A stretch of 64,000 bases of DNA from Diplonema japonicum (GCA_964019335.1 OZ025674.1:372001-436000), one strand, 5' to 3'; shown: positions 10,477 through 21,787, counted from the stretch's first letter. Numbers and translations: made by a program. Notes: generated from the sequence alone by a model not told the origin.

Positions 10477-10809
10477 ATGGTCAAACAGGATATTTTCACA
10501 CTATCGCCGCAGTTTAGCTTCGTTGAAGAGGAGTGTTACCTGGTTTTAGAAAAGGAGCTCGATGTAGCCAGTGCCATGGAACTACCCTATGCAGGCAGCG
10601 AGACACAAACTGCTGCTGGAACACCGCAGCAGGATTGGGAAGACGTCCTCACTTTAGAGATACCTGAGCTGCCCCTTGTAAATGAGATGGATTTAGAATC
10701 GGCAGTTTACTCGTCGGTTGCTTCTTCCTCGGATTCCACATCGTCTTCTAGTGGATCTATTTATGCGGCTGTTGCAGTCCGTTCGCTTGCTCGGCTTCTT
10801 GGAAAGTGA
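10477..10809 (+). CDS. small acidic protein, unidentified
   Basis: A 110-residue frame starts with ATG 10 nt after an A run, the same start context as the recognised genes, and its codon composition is balanced rather than homopolymeric. The protein is acidic (LEKELD, DWEDVLTLEIPEL) and has a serine-rich patch (about 80-92) followed by AAVAVRSLARLL. No signal peptide or domain is recognised. CACACAG at 10377-10383 could serve as a trans-splice acceptor. It may be a lineage-specific gene, or a chance frame in a short GC-balanced island. Confidence 0.45.
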   Translation: MVKQDIFTLSPQFSFVEEECYLVLEKELDVASAMELPYAGSETQTAAGTPQQDWEDVLTLEIPELPLVNEMDLESAVYSSVASSSDSTSSSSGSIYAAVAVRSLARLLGK

Positions 10810-10924
10810 GATGGATACACAAAAAAAAAAAAAAAAAAATTGAATGGGAATCACAATGAACCAGAAGAGGAGAGGGGAAGGAGGCCTTTTTTTTTTTTTT
10901 TAATACAGGCCTAGAAACCCCCAT

Positions 10925-10972
<48 letters not shown>

Positions 10973-12549
10973 CCTCTCGCTCTTCCTTTATTTGGTTAAG
11001 TCCTCCTTGCATCACTGGTTTTCCCAACAAAAGTCATGGGGAAAGGTGTGTGTGTGTGTGTGTTGTAAGTTCTCAGCCGCCCCTTTCAGCAAAAAAAAAA
11101 AAAAAAAAAAAATAAATAAATAAATAAATAAATAAATAAAAATAGATATGTGTCATGCTGCTTTTTTAAATATTTTTTTTCTTCTTTTCTTTTTTTGTTT
11201 TTAGTTCAAGTTTTTAACAAGAAATTGAAAAAAATAAAATAAAAAAGACTGGGGAAAAATAAAAGAAAAAAAAAGTAAAAGCGAAAGGCACCATGTAGAT
11301 TTGTTGAACGGAGGTTGAATGGGGGGTTTTTTTTTTTTTAAAAAAAGAATCAACTGCAATGCTGTGGTTGCTGAAATCCTCCAAGCAAACAAAAAAAAGA
11401 AAAAAAAAACCCTGTAGTCACGAGGTTTTTTTTTTTTTTTTTTTTTCTCCCCGCTCGAGGAGAGAGACAGAGCAAAAGCAAATGGTAACATCCTCTTCGT
11501 TTGGTACGGAAACGAACAGGTTTATTTATCACTTTCTCTCGTAAAGAAAAAAAAAGGGGGGAGGGGGAGGGGGGACAAACCCCATTCAATTTCAATTGCA
11601 AGCTTAAAACAGCTTTCTGCACACATTAGTTTGCTTCCCCCTCTTTCTCTTTTTTTTCTTTTTTATTTTTCAAATTTCAAACTGCAATAAGAAAGTTGAT
11701 GCTGGCTTGTTCGGCCTAAACTAACACATGTCAGGCAGCTCTCCATAATTCAACCCCCTACCCGAAGGAACACAATCCATCCCTTGGTTGTTGTTTTTTT
11801 TTTTTTTTTTTTTTTTTCCACGTCTTTTCTGGTTAGCTTCCCCCACTCCCTGTTCCCTCCAGCGCATGAAGAAACAAAAAAATAGCGAGGGAGGGGCGGG
11901 GAAAAAAAAAAAGAAAAAAAAAAAAAGGAAAGGAATGAAAAGAAGACACTCTCCTCTCCCCCCCTTAGTTTTAGTTGTGGGCATTATGCACTGGACCTGC
12001 GGGCGCGACACTTCGAGGAACCTTGTTGTTCTGAGGGTTTGTGACATATGGCCGGTTACGGTTACCGATGTAGCTAAACTAACACGGGGAGAAGGGGGAG
12101 TGTTATTTAATTCTGTGCACCTTGTATTGCACTCTCCCACTTCTTCTTTTTTATTTTTTTTATTTTTCACCCCCTCCATCCCTTCCTTCTACCTTTGGTG
12201 GTAAAGGGGGAGTGGAAAGGAAGGCCAGTGTAAGAACTCGCTCCCTTCCCCATTGTGATTCACCTCCTCTTTTTTTTCTTCTTCTTTTTTTTTCCTAAAA
12301 AAGAAAAACCTTGTTAGAATAAAAGATATCATGGAAGCAGGTACAAAAGAAATACACAAAGCACACCTCTATCCCCTGTGCGATGATGGTATTCCAAACA
12401 AAAAAAAAAAAAAAAAAAAAAAAAAAGAAGTAAATTTATTACAAAAGTGTGCGCCCAGCACACTCAATTTTTGTCGAGTTTTTCCCCCTTGCCAGCATCC
12501 CAATGGAATGAGAAAAATTGAAGGAGAAGTTGTAATTCCACACAGGGTG

Positions 12550-12570
<21 letters not shown>
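10810..12570. other. intergenic DNA with homopolymers and microsatellites
   Basis: Contains a T run of about 45 (10928-10972), a GT repeat (11046-11061), an A run followed by an (AAAT)n repeat (about 11111-11141), and short balanced islands near 11590-11760 and 11960-12120. The frames there (e.g. near 11980-12130) lack recognisable motifs, and I do not call genes. Confidence 0.55.
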
Positions 12571-12580
<10 letters not shown>

Positions 12581-12712
12581 CTCCAGTCAGATTTTCAAGG
12601 GTGGGAGTGAATATAATATTTCACATTATTTCACGCTTCACTTTATTTTCATTGCAGATTTCAGGCTTGTTTTAGGAAGAAAACAGGGGCAGAAATGAAA
12701 ATTACTTTATGA

Positions 12713-12738
12713 GTGAATATAAAGTACTTTATATTCAC
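12713..12738. repeat. 26-bp perfect palindrome inside E1
   Basis: GTGAATATAAAGT is followed immediately by its exact reverse complement. The same palindrome is present at 40749-40774 in E1 copy 3. Confidence 0.85.
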
Positions 12739-12796
12739 GCTAGCCCTATTTTCACTGCACAGCAAGGGGTCGGGGGCGAAAACACGGAAAAGGAAT

Positions 12797-12862
12797 CACC
12801 TAAGTGGTTACCACACAGGCCCCTTGTTTTGGAAACCCCGGTTCGAATCTGGGAATCTCACT
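12797..12862 (+). repeat. tRNA-like segment in E1
   Basis: GGTTCGAATCT at about 12840 is a perfect RNA polymerase III B-box-like sequence, and its flanks pair as a T-arm stem (CCCGG/CTGGG). CTAAGTGGTTA about 30 nt upstream resembles an A box (D-arm AGTGGTTA). The acceptor and D stems do not pair properly, so this is not a functional tRNA; it looks like a tRNA-derived SINE head. The copy at 40979-41044 is nearly identical. Confidence 0.55.
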
Positions 12863-13345
12863 TTTTACGTCACTCAAGGATCTGGTCGCCTCTCAACAGA
12901 AGGGGAGAGAGGTGGGCTTGGCAAGCCAGCAGCGGTGACAGCTGCTAGTGGGGCAACCTCAGCAACCCAGGCAGCAGCCCCACAGGTCCAGACCGAGGTC
13001 CTGTCAGCACCCATGGACGCACAGCCCGCACCACACAGGATATGCCTTGACAATCAATATCAACCATAAGCACCCCCAATAAGATTTGTAACTTGTAACC
13101 TGTAATGCCCCACCCTTTCAAATCTGACTGACGTTAAATAAAACAACGGATTTAGTGAAAATAGATCCGATTTTCACTTGTGGTGGCATGTTTAACTCGT
13201 TGATGTTACTTCACTCGCTTCGCTCGTGAAGTAGACATTCATGACTGCACTCGCTTCGCTCGTGAAGTCATATACCCACTCGTTAAACCACTGCCACCAC
13301 GCGTGCAAATCATACGATCTTATTTTCACTAAATAAATAGTTATT

Positions 13346-14718
13346 TTTTTTTTTATCTCTCTTTTTTTTTCTTTTTTTATACAAAAAATGCTCGTCAAGT
13401 TTCTCTCCGAGGCTTCATTAAAAAAAAGGGGGGGGGGGGAGGGGACACTCGACTATTTTTTCGTGTTTTTAACCTTAAACAGCCAACTGCGCCAGCGCAC
13501 AACGAACGTCTTAGTGACTGCCCCCCAGGAGAAATAAGAAGTAAAAGGTTTTTCTTTTTCTTTCGTGTGCCGAGCTAAAAGATTTTTCTTTTTATAGTTT
13601 CTTAAAAAAAAAAAAAAAAAATCTTTTCTGCTCAAAAATACGACGAAAGATCATAAAGAATGGGTTTGACCCAGTGTTAAGCCCTTTGGACTTAAAATTG
13701 TAAAAAAGGAAATATTAATAGAAAAAATGGGGTTTTGTTTTCTTTGCATCCACTTAAGCTGACAAACTTGTGTCGAAGAAACTTAGGTTTGAGAAATCAG
13801 CGGAAAGGCAAACAAATGCAGGTTATTTTCCCGAAGGGAAAAACGAAATAGAAAAGAAAACAATTTTTTTTTCTTTTTTTTTTCTTTTTATCCCAGGGCA
13901 CCTACAAGAAAAAGAGAAAAAAAGAAGGTGAAAAGGGGGCCCTCCCCACCTGATTTTTGTCTTGTTGCCCCTGTTTTCGACTTTATATCCCCCGCCCCAC
14001 CCCACCCCACGAATTACACTCTCTATTCTATCTTCTTCCTAAGAAGGGAAAAAGGAAAAAAAAAATCTACCAAAATCGAAATCTATCTAACCCGCATTGA
14101 AAGAAATTTAAAAAAAAAAAAGAAAAAAAAAAGGGAAAGAGAGACAAGACTAGTCAAGGAAGGCAATAAAGGGGTGGGAAAAGAAGAAAAAAAAAAGGAG
14201 CATTTTCAGTTAACACTTTTCTTCTTCACTCCGTGTATTTCTTTTTTACCCCCCCCACCCCACCCACCTCTTATCTCTTCCTCCCTACTCCTAATGTTAT
14301 TTGTTGCAATTCTTTTCTGCCACGATGTAGTCACAGCCCAGTCCCTGCCCCCACCCACCCTTTTTTTTTTTTTTCTTCTGGATCTTCTTCCCGAATTCTT
14401 TCACTTACAGATTTCTCGAGGAGTACATCTATCTGATGCTAGTGAGGGGGGCACAGTGACTCCCCACCCCCTTCTCTTTTCCCCCCCTCCCTTATTTTTT
14501 TGCAAACCCTTGTAATCAAGTTGGACTCCTTGAACAAAGGGAATTGGAAATGCAGTTTTTTTTTTTTCTCTTATTTTTTTTCCCCTCTCTCTTTCGACGA
14601 CTCCTTCCCCTTTTTTAATCTTTCCTCAGGTTAGTATTCCCCCTCCGCCCTTTATTTATCAGGAGGTCAACTTTATCTGTGTGACTCTAATTAAAGAAAA
14701 ATGGCTTTTTTTTTTTTA
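13346..14718. other. intergenic DNA
   Basis: Homopolymers and mixed sequence. The longest non-homopolymer frames (about 14230-14515) are Pro/Ser/Phe-rich and match nothing I recognise. No gene is called. Confidence 0.5.
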
Positions 14719-15104
14719 GGCAGAGGTGCGACAGAAGGCCAGGAGACTGCACACGGTGATGAAGAAGGTGTGGAACACATGGGAACTAGGGAGACTGCAG
14801 AAGAAGGTGAAAGGAAGGAGGGCCTTCCCTGCTGAGCCATGCAAGAGAGTACATACGCTGCGATCAATCGGAGGGACGAAGGCGGTGATCGGGTGGAGTA
14901 GAAGAGCAATCTTTGCATCAACGAAGACCAAGTACGACCTGGAGGAGCTGGGGAAGCAATGGGCAAAGGAAAGAAGGGAAAAAGTAGCCAAGCTGGGGAG
15001 GAGGCCGGCACGACCACCGAAGAAGGAGAAACCGCTGCTGAAGGGGGATAGGTGCAGGTAGAGCATGAGACAAGGGGGCGTCTCACAAAGACTTCCTTTA
15101 ATTT
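14719..15104 (+). mobile_element. LINE-B 3' fragment
   Basis: This segment is nearly identical to 29816-30202 of LINE-B, with only a few differences (e.g. GCTGAGCC versus GCTGAACC; GAGACAAG versus GAGAACAAG). It starts directly after a T run at 14707-14717. It encodes the last about 115 residues of ORF2, ending LLKGDRCR, and the same 3' UTR (CAAAGACTTCCTTTAA). It is a recent, heavily 5'-truncated insertion. Confidence 0.9.
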
Positions 15105-15375
15105 AAAAAAAAAAGGAGATTTTTCTTTGACATCCTCGTCCTGATTGATCTAATCAGAAAAAGTCGTTTTTTTTTTTATTTATTATTTAAGCCCTGTTGT
15201 CTGTGAGATCCTCTGGGTCGCACTTGTAACTTTTTTTTTTTTTAAAAAAAAAACCACTTAAATTACTGACGAATGAACTACTTTTTTTTTTTTTTTGCGG
15301 CGGGCCGTTGCTAACCACTTCGTTCCTATCATTGTGAATTTTTCTTTCTCGGAGAGATTCTGGATCTTTAAGTAT

Positions 15376-15424
<49 letters not shown>

Positions 15425-15712
15425 AAGGAGGGAGAGAGGGCGTGTCTTTTCTATTCTTCTTTACTATTTACTTTTAAACTATTTATGCAAAACAGAGTCA
15501 TATTCTTCCCCTCTCCCTTCCCTCCTCAAAGTTCCAAAGAAACAAAGAAGGGTAATTTAAAAAAAAAAAAGAGGACCCCCCAATCAAAAAAAGTTCATTC
15601 CTTTCTTTTTTTTCTCTCTTCTTCCACCAAAAAAAAAGGCAAACAAGGAGGGGGAGGAGGGGAGAGGGGGTATAAATAAAAAAAAAAAAAAAACAACAAA
15701 GAAAAAAAGAAA
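15105..15712. other. intergenic DNA with R3 repeat
   Basis: Homopolymers plus, at 15297-15345 directly after a T run, the dispersed repeat R3 (GGGCCGTTGCTAACCACTTC), also at 41500, 45494 and 50149. An A run of about 45 follows at 15378. AAAAAG at 15638, after a pyrimidine tract, may be the acceptor for the kinase gene. Confidence 0.6.
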
Positions 15713-17133
15713 ATGCAGAAGATTCCGGAGCCACGTGATGCGAGTGATGCAAAAGACTGGCGCCGGATAACGATGGATAAGCCCACACTAGCAACCTTTC
15801 CAAAAGCAGACTTACAAGGCTGGGCTCTCAAGCTGAGCACAAGCGTGGTCAGCCCGTGGGATAAACGGTGGTTCATCTTCATAGGAAATTTCATCTGCTA
15901 CTTTCACTCACAAGATCCCAGCGCGAGATGCAGTGGGTGCTACTATATACCAGGCATGATGGTCGACCGCTTGGCAGAAATCCCAAACCATCCTTCCGCA
16001 CCAGTACATTTCAACAGCTACAAGGAAAACTGCGTTCTGTTCAGACCTGTAGTGCCGAGGAAGCCCGGCGGTGATTACAAAGATCTTATCTTGTCTTTAC
16101 CAGATGAGTTTCAGCTTAAAAAATGGGAGGCGTATGTAACTGGCCTCGTTCGAAGGCCGGTACCGCACGCACAATCTTCGCATCCACAACTTCATCCTGC
16201 GCCTGCTTCTTCGTTAGGTTCGCTGAGCAGTCCATTGGGCAGCCCTGTGTATAGTGGTGGTGGGAAACCTCCTTCCCGAGCTGCCCCGAACCCAATGCCG
16301 CCTCATTACCAAGCAATGTTGAAATTTTCAGGGATATCAGCGGAAGAAGTTGCGAACCATTCCGAGGATGTAATGCACATCATGCAGTTTGCTGAGAAGC
16401 ATGGCGGCGACCTGGCGCACCCGAAGCTCACAGATATCAACAACGCAATGCCGTCTTCACACACAGCACCACCGCCGTTGCCGCCAGGCGCAAATGTTCC
16501 TGTTAAACAGAAATATAAACTGTCCGAACTTGTCTCACCGCATGGAGCTTTGCAGATACATAGTAATTTGGTGAAATTGGACTCTGGAAGCCAGGGGGAG
16601 GTGTACAGGGCAACGAGGACGAAGGACCGAACAGATGTCGCGTTGAAAAAGATATTCATAAAAAACGAAAAGAAAGAGCTCCCCGCCCTGGAGAACGAGA
16701 TCAGCATGATGTACACTTCACACCACAAGAACATCGTCAACTTCTTCTCCGCGCATCGTCAGGGGGTATGAGGGGGAAAAAAAAAAAAAAAAAAAAAAAA
16801 AAGGACACGCTCTGGATCGCCATGGAGCTCATGTCAGGCGGCAAGCTGACCGACCTCCTGGACAACCACGTAAATTTCCAAGAAGACCAGATCGCTTACA
16901 TCTGCAAAAACATCATAGAGGGCCTGGCGTACATCCACAGCATGGGGAGAATACACAGGGACATAAAGAGCGACAATATACTCCTCAATGCAAAGGGTGA
17001 GGTTAAGCTCGGGGACTTTGGCTTCTGTGCTGCGCTGTCCGAAGGCGAAGCATTCAAAAGAAAAACAGTTGTGGGCACTCCCTACTGGATGGCTCCTGAG
17101 GTTATCAAGGGAGAGCCATATGACTACAAGGCA

Positions 17134-17183
<50 letters not shown>

Positions 17184-17560
17184 TGATATTTGGAGTATGG
17201 GTATTCTCGCATTAGAGCTCTGCGACGGAGAACCTCCCCTCATGGACCACCCTCCTATGAGAGCACTATATGTGATTGTGACACAGGCCGCCCCAAAGGT
17301 GTGTTGGGGATAGAGGGAAACAAAACGAGATTTTTTTTTTTTTTTGTAAAAAGGTGAAAAATGCTGAGCGATGGTCAAAGACGTGTCAGCACTTCCTGGA
17401 GTCGATGTTGCAAAAGAACCCGAAATACCGACCAGACGCTTGGGATCTACTGCAGCATCCGTTTTTGAAAAAGGTGTGAGGAAAAAAAGAGAAAAAAAAA
17501 AAAAAAAAAAAAAAAAAGGCCTCTCCAAGCGGTTCCTTCCTCGAACAGTTGCTGTTGTAG
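15713..17560 (+). CDS. PH-domain PAK-like STE20 kinase, four introns
   Basis: Predicted as join(15713-16765, 16804-17130, 17182-17298, 17354-17473, 17519-17560), 552 residues. Order: PH domain (about 30-150; GWALKLSTSVVSPWDKRWF start), a Pro/Ser linker, then a PAK p21-binding-like segment (PPHYQAMLKFSGISAEEV...HIMQFAEKH, about 195-230) in which the canonical ISxPxxFxHxxH CRIB core is not visible. The STE20 kinase domain (about 280-545) has VALKKI, IHRDIKSDNILL, GDFGFCA and GTPYWMAPEVI. The glycine loop reads SGSQGEV, with Ser replacing the first Gly. Such kinases act in actin and polarity signalling downstream of small GTPases. The introns are 38, 51, 55 and 45 nt, all phase 0; the second begins GC. 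The last exon adds ASPSGSFLEQLLL after HPFLKK, restoring a PAK-like end; without that splice a stop follows at 17477. Confidence 0.88.
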
Positions 17561-19089
17561 TGTATAAAGAAAAAAAAGTTTTTTTTTTATATCCTTTTTT
17601 TCCCGTATCCCACCCCCCCCCCCCCCCCCCCCACATGCATGGGGGGAGGAAATGAACAAAAAAAAAAAGAAATTAAGCAGCTTTTTACACATTTTATGAC
17701 GGGACAAAAAAAAAAGTGTTCAATCTTCATCCCTGTGTCCACACGGTGCATTCTCTTTAGCTCTCCAGCTGGTTTATTTATTTTTATTTATTTATTTTTT
17801 TTATTTTATTCAATATTCCTCCTCCCCCTGCCCCTGTTTTGGTCTGGTTTGTTTTCCCGTTTTATTTTTTTCTTCTTCTTCTTTTTTTTTTTTTTTTTCC
17901 TCCCGGGCGTTGTTTGAGGGAGCGGACCCCGAAACAAGCGAGGCAAAGCCAGATGAGGGCGACCACTGGCAGACATGAGGCTCATAAGGAGCATTATTGC
18001 AGAGATATTCCGCGTGCAACTTCGATGATCTGCCTTGTGCACAAAACGGTGAGCGTGAAAAACGTGAACTTTAAATGTTCTTTTTTTTTCCTTCTCTTTT
18101 TTTTTTCTCCGTCCTTGTTACCCACTTCCCTTCTGCGATATTGGATTATTTGTAAGGGAAGGAGGGGGGGGGGGGGGGGTAGGTGAGGCCGTATCTCTTC
18201 GTTCTTTATATTCCCCCCTCTTCTTTTTTTTTTTTAAATTTTATTCCACGGAAGTTCTCTTCATTATACTCACCTATCCCTTTGTTGCTTTCCAAAGAAG
18301 GAAAAAAAAAAGAATAATTGTAATGAACAAAGAGCGGTCGCGTCTTTAATTGTTTTCCTTTTTCCAAAAAAAAAAAAAAAAAAAAAAAAAAGCGACATTT
18401 ATGATTTTTTGGCTAAATGAGATTGACGAAAAATAGGGCAGTTTTGTTTTACGAATGAAGATGGGAAGGGCAATAAGGAGCAACAAAAGCAATATGGTTT
18501 TCCTAGGTGTTCAAGGTGGGCCTCTCGGGTGTTTTTTTTTTTTTTTTTTTGTGTTTTTTTCCTTCTTCTTTCCCCCCCCCCCCCCCCCCCCAATTCTAAT
18601 TCTGTAGGCATATTTTTTTTTGAACCCCTTTCAAACATTTTTTTCTTTTCCAACCAAAAAGCAGGGGTCCATATATATCGTGTGTTCTGTCTCATTTAAA
18701 AAAAAAAAAGAAGGGGGGAAAAAAAAAGAAAAAAACACCCTGACCCCTTTTCCCCAACTTGGAATCACCAACAATTTTTTGGCTCCCTAAAAAGAAAAAG
18801 AGAAAAAAAAAATACGAAAGAGAGAAAAATGACCTGAGGGAAAAAGAAAGGGAGGGGGAAAAAAAAAAACAGCACACACAAAAAAAAACACAAAACACAC
18901 TGCTTCGACTCCCTCCCCGTCTCCCCCTTTTTTCTTTTTTTTCTTTTTTTTTTTTTCCCCCACCCCATGTCAATGTCAGTTTCTAAAAATTAAACAGAAT
19001 TTTTTTTTTTTAAATAAAAGGTGGGGTGGTGGTGGTGGTGGTGGTGGTGCAGTGGCGAAAAACAAAAAACTTTTTTTTTTTTTCGATAA
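17561..19089. other. intergenic DNA
   Basis: Mostly homopolymers. A balanced island at about 17905-18060 (AGCGGACCCCGAAACAAGCG ...) is unexplained: neither strand gives a recognised protein and I see no tRNA or snRNA pattern. G and C runs occur at about 17607-17632, 18165-18180 and 18570-18590. Confidence 0.5.
19022..19050 (+). repeat. GGT microsatellite
   Basis: About nine GGT units in tandem, just upstream of the RING gene. Confidence 0.9.
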
Positions 19090-19184
19090 ATGCATGACAG
19101 TTATAGTGTAAGAGTGGTGGCAGTCATAATGGTGATAAAAGTGCTCATGTGCGAAGGGTCAGATTGCATAGTACGTATAAATCC

Positions 19185-19226
<42 letters not shown>

Positions 19227-19564
19227 AAAAAAAAGGATACCTACCGAGACTCAGTAAACGACCACAAAGGCAAGTTCAGAGCATGTTTCAACACAACAAG
19301 GGTGCTTGCTCTGGGGAACGTCCTGCGGAACGACTCAAACTTCAGGGGGACCGAAGCCAACTGTTTCGACACCTGTCTTTCAATAGGGCTCAACGAGATA
19401 AGCATCGGAAAAGAAGTCCGCAGTCCGGGAGACGGCATCTTAGCCATGTTCAGCGAGAACCCCGATCAACCGGAAAAATACTGCGCCTGTGTTATGGATT
19501 ACCCAGGGCACACCCACAGTGAATCATGTTCTGAGGACTATACACGATGGGTATGCTGGACGGG

Positions 19565-19602
<38 letters not shown>

Positions 19603-20271
19603 AAGGATATACCCCTCCACTGTGCGGGGGTTTCAGGAGATGAATGCAATCAAATGCTGAATTGCGAGTACTCCTCACAATGTTGCTACTTCAAAGGCAC
19701 CATCCCAGAGCACCCTTTGTGGAAAGCCTCTCGTATAGTACTTCAATGGGTGTTCCTTTCTGTGGCCATGGTGTTCATCATACAGGTCATTATATACAGC
19801 ATCTTCAAGGTAAGAGGTTCCTCCCGAAGGAGGTTCGGATACGGGGGTGACCTGTCCACTGGGATGCTTGCTGCTAGTGCTGAGCAGTACCACACAATGC
19901 TTGAAGCGCTGCCTCCTGCAACTATATCACCGGGCGATACCGGGACTGCTTGTACAATTTGTTTGGAAGATTTATCGGCTCCAGCGGGGTCAGGAGAAGA
20001 GTCTGGTGCTAAGCCTGGAGGTTGTGTGTCGCTTCCGAGCTGCGGGCACACTTTCCACCTTTCGTGCATTAAGACGTATGCGACTCATGAGGCGGCCAAG
20101 CTGCGGGTTGCGTTGTGTCCGAACTGCCGAGCGCATATTCTTGCGGAGGAGGGGGAGCAAGAAGAAACGGCGGAGGAGCAACAACAACAACAACAACAAC
20201 CACAACACGATGCCGCTGATGGCAGACCGAGAGACGAGGCCCACGCAATTGAATTGCAAGATATCCAGTAA
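19090..20271 (+). CDS. membrane-anchored RING-H2 protein (probable E3 ubiquitin ligase)
   Basis: Predicted as join(19090-19170, 19236-19550, 19606-20271), 353 residues. Exon 1 encodes a signal peptide (MHDSYSVRVVAVIMVIKVL). It is not contained in the longest raw frame; I place it because GTACGT at 19171 and AAAAG at 19235 join it in phase 0 to the cysteine-rich exon 2. Luminal residues 28-170 have about a dozen cysteines. One membrane span follows (VLQWVFLSVAMVFIIQVIIY, about 176-198). The cytosolic RING-H2 is CTICLED ... CGHTFHLSCIKTY ... LCPNCRAH (about 248-312), with all eight zinc ligands. A polyglutamine tract ends the protein. The order signal, luminal domain, TM, RING resembles PA-TM-RING ligases such as RNF13 or GRAIL, but the luminal part does not look like a PA domain. 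Introns: 65 and 55 nt. Confidence 0.85.
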
Positions 20272-20293
20272 AAAAAAAAAAAAAAAAAAAAAT

Positions 20294-20324
<31 letters not shown>

Positions 20325-20487
20325 GTTAAATTGAGCCAAATCGCTCACTCCCCTTTTTGTCAAAAAGAAGGGATATGGTTTTTTTTTTTGTTTTTGTTTT
20401 TGTTTTTGTTTCGTTTTGTTGCTCTTCCCTCACCCCCCCCCCCCCCCCCCGATAAATAGTGAAGTTTTTTTTTTTTTTTTTTTTTTT

Positions 20488-20605
20488 GCAAGAACGAGTC
20501 TTTTGACTTGTCTAAACAAAAAGGGGAACGTTGGCAACGTGTTTTCAGGTTGACAAGCTTTCTCCAGGTTTTACCCGGCACGTACAAACAACGGCCAGTT
20601 CTCTC
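20488..20605 (+). repeat. R1 dispersed repeat
   Basis: Starts with GCAAGAACGAG directly after a T run. Further copies are at 21708-21787, 35104-35205 and, inverted, 44043-44130. They share GGGGAACGTTGGCAACGTGT and CTCCAGGTTTTACCCGGCAC. The coding content is unknown. Confidence 0.8.
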
Positions 20606-21349
20606 TCTTTTTTTTTTTTTTTTAATTTTATCTTATCCTTCTTTTTATTATTCGTCGAGGAGAGGGAGGGACCAGCTTTCAGGAAGAAGGCTTTTTTTTT
20701 TTTCTTTTTTTCTGAAGAATAGGGGATACAAACGTCAGCAATGCACCACGGCGGGGTGGCAGTTAGCCTTATGAGGAGCACACATGTGGAGGTGGTTGCA
20801 TTACTAGCCACTTCGACACTCGCCGCAACCAAGAACCTGAATATTTTTTCTTTCTCTTTTTTCTTCTTCTTCTTCTTTTCTTTTCGCTTGAAGAGGAGAC
20901 CATTCACAACACCGGAACTGAGTAAAATAAAGAGAGGTTCTTTTTATTTTGGTGGTGGGTGGAACGAACAGGCATGCTTTAAAAAAAAAAAAAAAAAAAG
21001 AAACCACTGTAAAGTCCGACACCTTTTCATTTTACAGTGGGTTATCTTTTTCTTCCTCCCCCCTATCTGTGTGGTAGCTTCGTCTTCCTTATTATTATTA
21101 TTTTTTTTTTTTTTTTGGAGGGAGAAGAAAAAGTTCTAAATTTTTAGTTAGCGTAGCGTATTAGTACTTTTATTCACCATTTTTTTGGAGGGTTTTTTTT
21201 ATTTTTATTTTTATTTTTTAGTTTTCACAGGAAAAGCATTGGTTGTTAGACACGGTAGTTTAATCTCGCCATTCCATTCTTGAGGTCAAAAGAAAAAAAA
21301 AAAAAAAAAAAAAAACTTAAAAATAATTCGCCATTGATACTGGTGCTGA

Positions 21350-21380
<31 letters not shown>

Positions 21381-21505
21381 ACTAAAAGACGGTTGAACAA
21401 AAATCCTTTTTTTTTTAAATTTTTTTTTTATCCTTTATGTTTTTGTTTCGTATGAAAAAAAAAAGAAAAAAAGAAAAAAAAAGCCTTTTTTTTTTTTTTA
21501 AAGCG

Positions 21506-21537
<32 letters not shown>

Positions 21538-21707
21538 CCAAGTCAACAAGTGCCATTTTCGGCATCTTAGTTGTTCAGAACTATTCCGAACTGCTGAGAA
21601 GTACCTTCGTGCTCCAGTCCAAGCCGTTGAGTTGTTCCAAGCTGTGTGCGCCTAGAACATAGAACATATTCGTCCTCAAGTCGCTTGATTTTTTTTTTTT
21701 TTTTTTT

Positions 21708-21787
21708 GCAAACGAGTCTTTTGACTTGTCTAAACAAAAAAAAGGGAACGTTGGAAACGTGTTACGGGTTTTCAAATTTCTCCAGAG
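21708..21787 (+). repeat. R1 dispersed repeat, partial
   Basis: Begins GCAAACGAGTC after a T run and diverges after CTCCAGAGG. It matches 20488-20570 with small differences. Confidence 0.75.

Larger units (their letters stand above)
12572..13345. mobile_element. E1 copy 1: composite inverted-repeat element
   Basis: The left end (TATATAACTCCAGTCAGATT, then TTCAAGGGTGGGAG at 12594-12608) is matched in inverted orientation at about 13108-13140 (CCACCCTTTCAAATCTGACTG). A second, hairpin-like module follows at 13148-13337. Its arms (TTTAGTGAAAATA ... TATTTTCACTAAA; GTGGTGGCA ... TGCCACCAC) surround CACTCGCTTCGCTCGTGAAG, which occurs twice. No transposase is present, so it is a non-autonomous element. 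Two more copies are at 34.35 and 40.6 kb. Confidence 0.7.

Noticed and set aside
11114-11141. (AAAT)n and other microsatellites as telomere or CRISPR-like arrays
   Set aside because: Simple short tandem repeats without spacers or telomeric consensus.
12797-12862. Functional tRNA gene
   Set aside because: The T-arm and B-box are good, but acceptor and D stems do not pair; treated as a tRNA-derived repeat.
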